DNA of 64,000 nt from Phycisphaerae bacterium (GTDB taxonomy: Bacteria; Planctomycetota; Phycisphaerae; UBA1845). How positions within the stretch are numbered: position 1 is the stretch's first letter; every line of letters begins with the position of its first letter. The DNA is taken from contig JABWBH010000011.1 of NCBI GenBank assembly GCA_013360585.1, positions 1-64,000 of the forward strand, given 5' to 3'. Below the pieces are notes generated by a model. It saw only the letters and a program-made list of their open reading frames with translations, had not been told where the DNA came from and searched no databases. The translations under genes and the position numbers were made by a program. Shown here in pieces: positions 15,542 through 23,752 of the stretch.

Positions 15542-17275
15542 ATGAAGCGCATCCTCATTGCCGATGACCTGGCGATCGTCCGCGAGCCGATCGAAATAGC
15601 CCTGCGGCACGCCGGGTATGAAACCCTCGCGGCGCGTGACGGCCGAGAGGCTCTGAAACTCGCGCAGCAGCACCGTCCGGACCTGGTGATCCTCGATGTC
15701 GAGATGCCGAACATGAGCGGTCTGGAGTGTCTTCGCGTCATGCGGACGCTCGAGGACACCCGTCATATTCCCGTCATTATTCTCACCGTCCACGCCGAAC
15801 GATCGACGGTTCAGCAGATCGTTGCGTGCGGAGTGGCGGGATACCTGCTGAAGGGGCGGTTTTCGTTTCCGGAGCTGCTGGCGAAGATCAAGGCGCTTCT
15901 CGAGGCGGCGCCGGTCCATGTCTCGGAACCTTCTCCCGGCGACTTCGCCGCCGCGCCTTCTCCGCGCTGCGAAGCCGACGATGCCCCTGCCATCCCGGCG
16001 CCGAAGCGCCGCCCCGAAGTGCTCGAGCGGATCGCGGAAGAGACTTCGCTACGGGCCATCCCGCCGGTGTTGCACCACATACTGTCGCTGGTCAACAACC
16101 GCTCGACGACCCTGGATGAGATCGCGCAAGTCGTCCGGCAGGATCAGGCCCTCGCCGTGCGGATCCTCAAGTTCGCCAATTCGAGCTTCTTCCGGTCCGA
16201 GAAGCGCGCCGAGACGTTGCTCGACGCGGTTCACCGGATCGGACTTTCGAGCATCGGCAACATCGTCGCCGCGCTGGTGACGATGGAGCAGTTCACCTCC
16301 GCGGAACGCAGCGGACTGGTGCCTCAGTATTTCTGGGAGCACAGTCTGGCCGTCGGGGCGGTCGCCGAGGAAATCGGGCAAGCGGTCCAGCTCGAAGCCG
16401 TGGATCAGGAGATGCTTTTCCTCGCCGGACTGATGCACGACGTGGGGCGGATGCTCCTGGCGACCGCGTACCCGGAGGAATACGGCGTGCTGCTGGAGGT
16501 CGCGCCGCGGCAGCGCGCGTCCCTTGGCGCGCTCGAACGCCGGGTCTTCCGCGTCACGCACGCCGAGGCGACCCGGCACGCTCTGATCTCCTGGAAGCTG
16601 GCTTCGGCGGTCGCCACGGCCGCCTCGCTCCACGACGGCACGATCGACGAGTTGCGCCGTGCAGGCTCGCCCGGCAAGACCGGGATGATCGTCGCCCTGG
16701 CTGACCGGCTTACGCATGCGCTGATCATCGGTCACAGCGGTGACGGGACGCTGCTCCCGATCCGCGAGTGCGCCCGGGCCGTCGGCATCACGGAGGAAGC
16801 GCTTCAGCGCGTCGCGGACCGCATCGTGGAGCGGATGCAGGATCAGATCTTCTTCTACGCCTCGCGCGAGTATCAGCCGATGGCGGGGACCGTCGCCGAG
16901 CAGCTCGCGGCGCGAGTCGCCGGCGCGCCGACGGTGTCGGTCCGCGCTTCGACTCCGGGCTTCGATCCCCTCGCGCATTTTTTCCGCCGCCTCGGCTGGA
17001 TGACCGGAGGCGCGCCCGACGTCGAGATCGTCAGCGCCTCGTCCCGGTCCGAGTGCGACCGGCTGGTCAAGGAGGCCGTGGACGCGCGAAGCCGGACCGG
17101 TCATGCGTGCCCGATGCTCGTCTGCGCCTGGGCGCCGCTCGAGGGCGGATTCACCCCGCCGCCAGAACGTCCCTTCCGGATGATCGAAGGCGTCATTCGT
17201 TATGAGGATGTCGTCGACGCGGTCGCTACGCTCATCGGTCAAAAAAAGAGCGCCGTGGAACCGGTCGCGGTCTGA
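15542..17275 (+). CDS. Response regulator with HDOD domain
   Basis: A 577-residue signalling protein. Residues 1-120 form a complete receiver: D8/D9, phospho-acceptor D52 (LVILDVEMPN), T82 and K104. Residues about 150-365 form an HDOD domain (LRAIPPVLHHILSLVNN, ILKFANSSFF, GLMHDVGRMLL), the HD-GYP-related fold that usually lacks catalysis and serves as an output module. About 200 further residues follow; the last 120 contain no motif I recognise. No partner kinase is adjacent. Proteins of this design act in chemotaxis, motility or stress circuits. ATG 15542 begins exactly at the receiver. Confidence 0.88.
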   Translation: MKRILIADDLAIVREPIEIALRHAGYETLAARDGREALKLAQQHRPDLVILDVEMPNMSGLECLRVMRTLEDTRHIPVIILTVHAERSTVQQIVACGVAGYLLKGRFSFPELLAKIKALLEAAPVHVSEPSPGDFAAAPSPRCEADDAPAIPAPKRRPEVLERIAEETSLRAIPPVLHHILSLVNNRSTTLDEIAQVVRQDQALAVRILKFANSSFFRSEKRAETLLDAVHRIGLSSIGNIVAALVTMEQFTSAERSGLVPQYFWEHSLAVGAVAEEIGQAVQLEAVDQEMLFLAGLMHDVGRMLLATAYPEEYGVLLEVAPRQRASLGALERRVFRVTHAEATRHALISWKLASAVATAASLHDGTIDELRRAGSPGKTGMIVALADRLTHALIIGHSGDGTLLPIRECARAVGITEEALQRVADRIVERMQDQIFFYASREYQPMAGTVAEQLAARVAGAPTVSVRASTPGFDPLAHFFRRLGWMTGGAPDVEIVSASSRSECDRLVKEAVDARSRTGHACPMLVCAWAPLEGGFTPPPERPFRMIEGVIRYEDVVDAVATLIGQKKSAVEPVAV

Positions 17276-17438
17276 GACCGAGTTGCGTTCCCGGACCGCG
17301 CCCGTCAGACGTTGCTGCAAAACCGAGCCGCACTCGTGAGGAAGCGGGCATTTCGATCCGTCCGGGAAAGCGGATTCGCCAGAGTGTACGCTGCTTTCGG
17401 TAACCGGTGGGGGGGATGCTCAGCGACGCGGGATACGC

Positions 17439-18263
17439 TCAGGTGTCCGATGCGAGGCGCGTGAGGAAGGTCCGCAGCGGATCGGGTGTTCCGTACCACG
17501 CCGGCCAGACCCGCGGCGCAACCCCGATCCACGCAATCATCGCCGCCATCGCCGCAAGATAGGCCGGTCCTCCTCGACGCAGTTCGCGCGGTGGCGGCGG
17601 TGGGCCGGCGCCGGTTCGGCCATCGCGGTCGCGCAAAGCGTCGCAGGCGAGGCGCAGGCGCAGGATCACCGTGGTGACGGGCAGCACGGCGAGGATCGCC
17701 AGCGCCGCCGCCGCGTGTCCGGTCGCCACGCCGGCCGTGAAAAGGATGCAGCGCTCGCCGCGCTGCCAGAACCCGTGATTGCCGGTTCGGACGAAGTTTT
17801 CCGTCCGCGCCTTGGCGTAGCTGATGACGACGGCGTGCATGCCCGCCAACAGACTCGCCGCCGTCCAGGTCAGGTTCCCCCGCATCGAAAAATGCAGCGC
17901 GCATCCGCCGAAGATCAGCAGGTCGCTGTAACGATCGAGCGTCGAGTCCAGCACCGCGCCGAAGGGCGTCACCCGTCCCGACAACCGCGCCAGCGCGCCG
18001 TCGGCGAGGTCAATCAGGAACGCGAGGCTCATCACCGCGAGGGTGAGCATCGGCCAGGCGCTGACGGGAACCGGGGCGTCGGGTTCCCAAGGTGGGGCGT
18101 GGCTGGCGCCGACGGTCAGAAGGCCCGCGGTCCCGACGCTCAAGGCCAGGTTCAACACGGTCAGGCGGTTCGGCGTGACTCCGGCGCGGAGGATCCGCTC
18201 CGTCCACGGCGCCGCTTCCGCTTCGTCAGCCATGTCCTCCGGTCTTGAGGAATCGCCCCGCAT
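17439..18263 (-). CDS. CDP-alcohol phosphatidyltransferase
   Basis: A 274-residue membrane enzyme that exchanges CMP on a CDP-alcohol for a second alcohol, as in phospholipid head-group synthesis. The family signature D-x2-DG-x2-AR-x8-G-x3-D-x3-D is present without error at residues 85-110 (DLADGALARLSGRVTPFG then D106 and D110). Several hydrophobic helices surround it. The C-terminus has a proline-rich loop (TGAGPPPPPREL). The start lies ten bases after the stop of the FabZ-like gene, so the two are probably co-transcribed. Substrate is uncertain; phosphatidylglycerol phosphate, phosphatidylserine or inositol-type lipids are possible. Confidence 0.9.
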   Translation of the reverse strand: MRGDSSRPEDMADEAEAAPWTERILRAGVTPNRLTVLNLALSVGTAGLLTVGASHAPPWEPDAPVPVSAWPMLTLAVMSLAFLIDLADGALARLSGRVTPFGAVLDSTLDRYSDLLIFGGCALHFSMRGNLTWTAASLLAGMHAVVISYAKARTENFVRTGNHGFWQRGERCILFTAGVATGHAAAALAILAVLPVTTVILRLRLACDALRDRDGRTGAGPPPPPRELRRGGPAYLAAMAAMIAWIGVAPRVWPAWYGTPDPLRTFLTRLASDT

Positions 18264-18273
18264 GTGCGTCGCC

Positions 18274-18768
18274 TCAGGACATCGTCAACCCGGAGATCGT
18301 CGCCTCGAATACGAGGCGACGCTCGACCCAGCCTTGCACCTGCGACGTGAAACGGCGCGGACGACACTCGACGCCCCGGCAAAGAATAAGAAACGTGGCT
18401 GGGGGCGAGACGGCGTCGCGGAATTTGCACTCGTCCACGCCTCCGAACGCGACGAACGCCCTTCGCGGGGCACCCGCGTGCGCATCCAGGAGATGCACCC
18501 CGACGCATGCCGTCTGTGCTGCCATCTCCAGCATCAATACGCCAGGCAGGATGGGACGTCCCGGAACGTGTCCCCGGACCCACCACGCATCCTCACGGAG
18601 GCGGCAGACGCCCGCCACGATCGCGGCCGGAAGGTCCACGTGGCAGATGCCGTCCAGCAACATGAACTCGTGACGGTGAGGCAGGAAACGTTCATACACG
18701 TCGGCGCGCGACAGGACGACATGGTCCGCGTCGAGGTGTTCCAGCGGCATCAGCGGCTGTGACGGCAT
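18274..18768 (-). CDS. FabZ/FabA-like 3-hydroxyacyl-ACP dehydratase
   Basis: A 164-residue hot-dog-fold protein. Seen: FLPHRHEFMLLDGI (residues 29-41), then GHVPGRPILPGVLMLEMAAQ with catalytic H67 and E81, matching the FabZ GHFPG-x-PIMPG-x-x-x-E-x-x-AQ site. It should dehydrate 3-hydroxyacyl-ACP in fatty acid or lipid A-type acyl synthesis. ATG 18768 gives the usual FabZ N-terminal length; a GTG at 18801 is possible. It sits directly before a phospholipid synthase gene, supporting a lipid-synthesis role. The 67/81 spacing is the usual one. Its closest FabZ-like subgroup is not resolvable here. Confidence 0.85.
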   Translation of the reverse strand: MPSQPLMPLEHLDADHVVLSRADVYERFLPHRHEFMLLDGICHVDLPAAIVAGVCRLREDAWWVRGHVPGRPILPGVLMLEMAAQTACVGVHLLDAHAGAPRRAFVAFGGVDECKFRDAVSPPATFLILCRGVECRPRRFTSQVQGWVERRLVFEATISGLTMS

Positions 18769-18850
18769 GTCGGCATCTTGCCACGAGCCCGCCCGCGACA
18801 CCAGCGAGAACGCCCGGTGTGCGTCAGGAGTGAACCACCTTCTCCGGGGA

Positions 18851-20161
18851 TCACGGATCCTTCTTCGGATCGGTCGGCGGCGGCGTCTTGTCCGGAGGAC
18901 TCTTTTCCGGCGGCGACTTGGCGTCCGCGGGAGGGGTCGCCGGTTTTCCGGCGTCGCCCCCGGCCGGCGTCGTCGCGCCGGCGGGTGCGGTGCCGTCGGC
19001 AGGTTTCGCTGGCGCGGAGGGGGGGGCGACGGGCTTGGCGTTCACCTTGGCGGCGTTCTTCGCCTTCGAAATCAACCCTTCGACGACGCCCTTGAGGCGT
19101 TCTTTCTCGATTTTCTGATGCGCGATGACGCCTTCGGCGTCGATGACGTAAAGCGTCGGGAAGTCCTCGACGCTCCACGATGCGGCGATCGACCGCTCGG
19201 AGTCATCGACGATATGAGGCCACTCATATCCGCGCCGCTTTGTGATCTTCTTCACTTCATCCGGCGGTTTGCGGTCCACGTTGATCCCCAGCCAGACAAA
19301 CGGACCGTTCTTGTGCTTCTCCCAGAGCTCCTTGGCGATTTCGTGAATCTCCGCGCAGTGCTCGCACTCCACCGTCCAGAAGTCCACCACCACGACCTTG
19401 CCGCGGAACTTCGACAGCTCGATCGGCTGCTGGTCCGGGTCACGCCCGACGAGGTTCGGCGCCTTGCTGCCCGGGCGCAGGTCGGTGACTTCGCGCAGGT
19501 GCCGTCGAGCCGGATCCGCGGCCGGCGTGTCCGCGTACTGATCGACGACCTTCTTGAAAAGCTCCTCGGCCTTCTTGCGGTTCTCCTCGCGCTTGCCGGC
19601 GTTGCGCGTTGTGGGGTCGCCGTAGTTCTCGCAGAATGTCTCCGCCAGCGCGAACGTGGCCCACGCCTTCGCCTCGCGCGACGGGTTGTCCCGGATCGCT
19701 GCCTCGTAAATTTCGCGGAAAGGCACAGGTCCGTAGTGATAGGGCAGTTCAATGAGTCGCGGGATCGCCGCGGCCAGCCCGGGCTGCGACGCCTGCGGCC
19801 CCTTCAGGAGCTCCAGCGCCCAGCGGTAGACCGCCTCCTTGTCTTCCAGATTCGTGTACCGGACGAACTTGCAGTTCTCCAGCGCCCAGACCGCGCTTTC
19901 CAGCGCTACGGCGCTTTTCGGATCCTTCTCCGCCAGCGCCCGGATCTTCGGCATGTACTCGGTGATCGGGTGGGTCTTGTAGTCGCGCTTCTCCGGCTTC
20001 TTGTTCTTCTTGAACCAGTCCTCCTGCGCGGAGGCGTAGGCCTTGGTGAGTTTGTCCAGCTCGGCGTCCTCGCCCCAGACGGGTGTCGCAAGAAACACCC
20101 CCGTCATCATCAAACACGCCAGCGCCCTGCGCGAACTTCCAGAATGCATCATTCGAAACAT
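18851..20161 (-). CDS. TlpA/thioredoxin-like exported protein with helical N-domain
   Basis: A 436-residue exported protein. It has a signal peptide (RRALACLMMTGVFLATPVWG, to about residue 30), a helical TPR-like region (about 35-230) and a TlpA/AhpC-type redoxin domain (about 230-375: GKVVVVDFW, active-site C266-x-x-C269 in VECEHCAE, then SVEDFPTLYVID with the cis-proline). A Lys/Pro/Ala/Thr-rich tail of about 60 residues ends it. It probably acts as a thiol-disulphide reductant outside the cytoplasm, for example in cytochrome c or cell-wall protein maturation. ATG 20161 follows GGGAG at eight bases. It may head an operon with the FabZ-like and lipid synthase genes. Confidence 0.85.
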   Translation of the reverse strand: MFRMMHSGSSRRALACLMMTGVFLATPVWGEDAELDKLTKAYASAQEDWFKKNKKPEKRDYKTHPITEYMPKIRALAEKDPKSAVALESAVWALENCKFVRYTNLEDKEAVYRWALELLKGPQASQPGLAAAIPRLIELPYHYGPVPFREIYEAAIRDNPSREAKAWATFALAETFCENYGDPTTRNAGKREENRKKAEELFKKVVDQYADTPAADPARRHLREVTDLRPGSKAPNLVGRDPDQQPIELSKFRGKVVVVDFWTVECEHCAEIHEIAKELWEKHKNGPFVWLGINVDRKPPDEVKKITKRRGYEWPHIVDDSERSIAASWSVEDFPTLYVIDAEGVIAHQKIEKERLKGVVEGLISKAKNAAKVNAKPVAPPSAPAKPADGTAPAGATTPAGGDAGKPATPPADAKSPPEKSPPDKTPPPTDPKKDP

Positions 20162-20358
20162 CAATATCGCTCCCAACCGACTCGAGACCCGCTCATCCCG
20201 GACCACATTCCCCTGCTTGTTGCGTTTTAACCCCGTAATCGCCGATGCTATTGCAGCGGGTTGCCAAAGTTCCTAAGGTGGAGCAACCTCCAAACCAACG
20301 CGGCGACGGGGGAACGCTTGCACACATACTACGGTTGAACGAAGGAAAGGATACAGGA

Positions 20359-21510
20359 ATGTCGCAGGTCGGGATCATTGAGCCTCACGGCGGGAAACTC
20401 GTCATTCGTACTGGAGCAAAAGAAGAGAAACTTAACAACGCCGTCGCGCTCACCCTCACCCAGCGCCAACAGTGTGACCTGGAGATGATCGCCGTCGGCG
20501 CGATGAGCCCGCTATCCGGTTTCATGGGGCAGGCCGATTTTGACGCGGTATGCGACAAGATCACGCTCGCCGACGGCAAAACGGTCTGGCCGTTTCCCGT
20601 CACGATGAACGTGGACAAAGCCACCGCGGACAAAATCAAGGTCGGTGACAAGGTCGTTCTCAACGACGACAAAGGCCGGCTCCTCGGTTATCAGACGGTT
20701 AAGGAGATTTACAAGGAAGACAAGAAGAAGCACGCCGCCAAGTGCTTCGGCACGGAAGACCCGGCGCACCCCGGCGTCAAGAGCGTGATGGACGAGGGCG
20801 AGTACTGCCTGGCCGGTCCGATCGACGTGGTCACCGCGCGTCACGACCCGATGTTCAAGGATCACCGCCTCTCGCCCGCGCAGACGCGCGAGGCGTTCAG
20901 CAAGAAGGGGTGGAAGACGGTCGTGGCGTTTCAGACGCGTAATCCGATCCACCGGGCGCATGAGTACCTGACGAAATGCGCTCAGGAGATCGTGGACGGT
21001 CTGCTGATCCACCCGCTGATGGGCGCGACGAAGGACGGGGACATCCCGGCCGAGGTGCGGATGGAGTGCTACCTGGCGCTGATCCAGGGCTACTATCACC
21101 CGGATCGCACGATGCTGGCGGTGATGCCGGCGGCGATGCGCTACGGCGGTCCGCGCGAGGCGATCCTGCACGCGATCTACCGGCAGAACTACGGTTGCTC
21201 GCACTTCATCGTCGGGCGCGATCACGCGGGCGTGGGGACGTACTACGGCACGTACGACGCGCAGAACATCTTCGACAAGCTGCCGGACGGCGGGTTGAAG
21301 ATCCAGCCGATGAAGTTCGAGAACACGTTCTGGTCGAAGCGCGCCGGCGGCATGGTGAGCAACAAGACGTTCCCGACGATCGAGGGCGATCAGGTGTCGC
21401 TGTCGGGCACGAAGGTGCGCGAGATGCTGATGAAGGGCGAGCGCCCGCCGCAGGAGTTCACCCGTCCGGAGATCGCGGACATTCTGATCAAGTCGATGAA
21501 GCAGGGGTAA
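20359..21510 (+). CDS. sat: Sulfate adenylyltransferase (ATP sulfurylase)
   Basis: A 383-residue homo-oligomeric-type ATP sulfurylase, forming APS and pyrophosphate from sulfate and ATP (or the reverse). Seen: QTRNPIHRAHE at residues 192-202 with the QxRN and HxxH active-site motifs, MRYGGPREAILHA, and FIVGRDHAGVG. The C-terminus ends at the normal catalytic core with no APS-kinase domain. ATG 20359 follows AAGGAAAGG and CAGGA. No APS kinase, APS reductase or cysD/N genes are adjacent, so assimilatory and dissimilatory use cannot be separated. Its last 90 bases are partly duplicated at 22069-22150. Confidence 0.95.
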   Translation: MSQVGIIEPHGGKLVIRTGAKEEKLNNAVALTLTQRQQCDLEMIAVGAMSPLSGFMGQADFDAVCDKITLADGKTVWPFPVTMNVDKATADKIKVGDKVVLNDDKGRLLGYQTVKEIYKEDKKKHAAKCFGTEDPAHPGVKSVMDEGEYCLAGPIDVVTARHDPMFKDHRLSPAQTREAFSKKGWKTVVAFQTRNPIHRAHEYLTKCAQEIVDGLLIHPLMGATKDGDIPAEVRMECYLALIQGYYHPDRTMLAVMPAAMRYGGPREAILHAIYRQNYGCSHFIVGRDHAGVGTYYGTYDAQNIFDKLPDGGLKIQPMKFENTFWSKRAGGMVSNKTFPTIEGDQVSLSGTKVREMLMKGERPPQEFTRPEIADILIKSMKQG

Positions 21511-21577
21511 GCCGCAGGGCGAGTTCAGGCGACTTCGCGGTTGTTTTCGCCGTTCCGAGGTTCTATCGTTTATTACG

Positions 21578-21802
21578 ATGATTCAGATTCGATTCGACTC
21601 CGGAGCGGAGCAACGCAAGGCGCTGGGCTGGCTGCCCGGACGGTATTCCTTCAAGAGCTGGCCTGACGGAACGATGGTGGTTCCCGAGGAAGCGCTGCCC
21701 TCGTTGGCGCTGGAGGGGATGTCGTTTTCGGTGGAAGGTTCTGCGCGATATGAGCAGATCGTACCGTCGGTTCGAAATCCTGCTTCCGCTCCGATTCAGT
21801 GA
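21578..21802 (+). CDS. Small conserved-looking protein, first gene of a two-gene module
   Basis: A 74-residue cytoplasmic protein of unknown function (MIQIRFDSGAEQRKALGWLP, then FKSWPDGTMVVPEEALPSLA and a terminal ARYEQIVP). Codon use resembles neighbouring genes, with strong third-position G/C. From memory it resembles small proteins encoded just before a second short gene in several bacterial genomes; I cannot name a family. It overlaps the next gene by 53 bases in another frame. No signal peptide or cysteine motif is seen. No role is inferred; a toxin-antitoxin function is possible for any such pair but unsupported. Confidence 0.6.
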   Translation: MIQIRFDSGAEQRKALGWLPGRYSFKSWPDGTMVVPEEALPSLALEGMSFSVEGSARYEQIVPSVRNPASAPIQ

Positions 21803-22069
21803 CGGTCGGCCCGTGCCGGACGAATTGATCGGAGAGACGCTGGAAGAACTCCAGAACCGGTTTGGCGCCGTCTCTTGTGAAACCCAGGCGATCCGAGGAT
21901 TCCGGCGGCATGAGGGCAGACGTATCGCGATGAGTTGATCCGCGTGTTTGTGGATGTGCCCGATACGGGTGAATCGCTGGTTTTTATCCTGGAATTCAAG
22001 GAGCGGGCGAAACGACGTTTCGAGCCGCTCGACATCTGGATGACGAGCTACGCCGTCGAGGTTTTGTAG
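21750..22069 (+). pseudogene. Frameshifted second gene of the small module
   Basis: The frame opening at ATG 21750 (MSRSYRRFEILLPLRFSDG, VPDELIGETLEELQNRFGAV) runs to a TGA at 21936. Coding then continues in another frame from the TAT at 21923 (YRDELIRVFVDVPDTGE, then FILEFKERAKRRFEPLDIW and SYAVEVL) to TAG at 22067-22069. The two parts join naturally if one base is restored near 21921-21923, giving a protein of about 106 residues. This is either a real one-base deletion or a sequencing error. It starts inside the preceding gene. Function unknown. Confidence 0.65.
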
Positions 22070-22150
22070 AGCTGCGCGAAAGCAAGCGTTCGCCGCAGGA
22101 GTTCACTCGGCCGGAGATTGCGGACATGCTGACGAAGTCGAGGATGCGAG
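22069..22150 (+). pseudogene. Remnant of a second sat 3' end
   Basis: The frame starting at 22069 encodes SPQEFTRPEIADMLTKS, which matches the end of the intact Sat (PPQEFTRPEIADILIKS). Nucleotide similarity covers about 65-70 bases (right copy about 22085-22150, left copy about 21439-21510). No start codon or other Sat part is visible, so it is a fragment. It lies immediately after the small two-gene module, so the module is bracketed by two copies of the sat 3' end in direct orientation. Confidence 0.75.
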
Positions 22151-22443
22151 GGTGGGTCCATCGGGGGCCTATCCCGGGATCATCGCGATTCCGCAGCGCT
22201 TCGTCGGATGTGGGCTGTCGTGCAGGCCCGCGCCCCACGGGCCATCCGGGTTCATAGAACCCCTCGTCGGCGATCCAAGCATCATGAGCGATGACGCACG
22301 TTCCCATCCGGCGAATTGCCCGCCAGGGAAAGCTTGACTCCTTTCGGCGGGATATTGATGATCCTGCCGCAGGTCGGTATTCCGGAAACGCGTAAAAGGC
22401 CGGTGTGCCGTCGACCCACTCAAACAAACGGAGCGCCTAAGCG
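22150..22443. other. Gap with no intact gene, possibly decayed coding
   Basis: About 290 bases with no believable open frame on the plus strand. On the minus strand three registers contain protein-like fragments (for example FEWVDGTPAFYAF from 22427, CVIAHDAWIADEGFYEPG, and NPDGPWGAGLHDSPHPTKRC), as if a gene had been broken by frameshifts. I could not assign a family. Confidence 0.3.
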
Positions 22444-23736
22444 ATGATGGAGCGAGTCAGCGGTATTCTGGGTTTGCTGGCGACTCTTTTCAGCGGGGTG
22501 CCGGCTCTCGCGCAAGCGCAACTCGGCAAGAGTGACCGGACCATCGATGACCTGGCTTCCGCGAGGAAAAAATACGAGAAATACGTCGCCGAGCGATCGG
22601 ACGAGGTGCTGACCGCGTGTGCGAAAGCCGAGGAGGCTCTCCGGAGCAAGAACGCAACATGGGAAGAGATCGAAGGGGTCACGAAACAACGAGAGGCGTT
22701 TCAGTCGACGGGCGCCTGGCCTGCTTCGGTTAACGTCGCGAGCCAACTCAAGAGGTTCATCGACCACCGCGAGTATATGGTCAAGAACTATGAAACGGCC
22801 ATCAGGGAAAGCAAAAAGGCGATGGCCGACCCTATCGCCAAGATCCTCGAAGCGGAGCGCGATGCGTTCCAGAACGAAAGCGACATCGCTCCCTGGCGCC
22901 CGCTTCTGTCTCCCAAGCCTGACAAGCCCGATTCCGCCGCGGCGGATCCCTTTGTTGTCGGCACGGACAAGAAAACGATCCCGCTCGGAGAATTCGCGAC
23001 GGGCGCCTACAAACTTGAGTTGAAGGCGAAGCGAAGCGAGGGCGGCGAGGGGCCGCTGTACATGCAGTTTCCGCTTCCCGATGGGCGGCAGGGAAGCGCG
23101 CAGGCATGGCCCGACGGCGAGCGCGGGTATCACGCCCTGATTTCCATCCGAGACGCGCTGGTCAGCGCCGATCTCGGCGTTACGCGTCCGCTGAGCATTC
23201 CGTCTGACGAAGAGAGTGAGGATTCGAGCGAGAGCCGTGACCTTGTGCTCTGGGCGGATATCGGTGCGGTGTCGGTGGAGTCGGTCAGCATCAAGCCGCT
23301 CCGCTCGGCCACGGAGGCGGAACTCGAAGCCAAGATAACACCCCGGCCGACCCGGGACGATTCTGGTCCCTTGGTCCGCAAGGTCGTTGATCCGGCGGCC
23401 GAATTGACGGAGGGGAGTGTCTGGAAAGGCGAGTATGATGGAGAACCAGACCAGACTCTAAAAGTACTTTCACGAAGCGATAATGAGGTTGTAGTCTCAG
23501 TCACGAGACCACGTGCGCCAGGCACGTTCAAGTTTTGCTTCGGGATAAAGGGCGATCAGCTAACACTCAAATGGATGCGGGGAGGAGCGGCATCAGAAGA
23601 TGTCACCTTTGCGGATGAATCTGGTGCCGGACAGATCAAGGGTCGCCAATTGCGGTGGACATATTCCTGCCGCGCCAATTTCGGCCACAACGCAAGCAAA
23701 CTTAGAAATGGCGCTGCGAGTTTTATACGAGAATAG
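22444..23736 (+). CDS. Exported protein of unknown function
   Basis: A 430-residue protein with a signal peptide (GILGLLATLFSGVPALAQA, cleavage near residue 25). Residues about 35-165 are highly charged and probably helical/coiled-coil (ASARKKYEKYVAERSDEVL, VKNYETAIRESKKAMADP). Residues about 180-300 look beta-rich. The last 130 residues include SVWKGEYDGEPDQTLKV and KFCFGIKGDQLTLKWMRGG, resembling the small lipocalin/calycin-like modules that planctomycetes attach to exported proteins, though this is only an impression. The 3' third of the gene is less GC-rich than the 5' part. Probably periplasmic. Not recognised as a named family. Confidence 0.7.
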   Translation: MMERVSGILGLLATLFSGVPALAQAQLGKSDRTIDDLASARKKYEKYVAERSDEVLTACAKAEEALRSKNATWEEIEGVTKQREAFQSTGAWPASVNVASQLKRFIDHREYMVKNYETAIRESKKAMADPIAKILEAERDAFQNESDIAPWRPLLSPKPDKPDSAAADPFVVGTDKKTIPLGEFATGAYKLELKAKRSEGGEGPLYMQFPLPDGRQGSAQAWPDGERGYHALISIRDALVSADLGVTRPLSIPSDEESEDSSESRDLVLWADIGAVSVESVSIKPLRSATEAELEAKITPRPTRDDSGPLVRKVVDPAAELTEGSVWKGEYDGEPDQTLKVLSRSDNEVVVSVTRPRAPGTFKFCFGIKGDQLTLKWMRGGAASEDVTFADESGAGQIKGRQLRWTYSCRANFGHNASKLRNGAASFIRE

Positions 23737-23752
23737 TGCAAGTCAGGTCTGA

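Noticed and set aside
16049-17320. Minus-strand open frame of 423 codons across the HDOD gene
   Set aside because: The plus strand has complete receiver and HDOD motifs; the antisense frame has none.
20207-20358. Possible riboswitch upstream of sat (SAM-type was considered)
   Set aside because: Only one weak short hairpin (AGGT...ACCT) was seen and no conserved SAM or other riboswitch core could be recognised.
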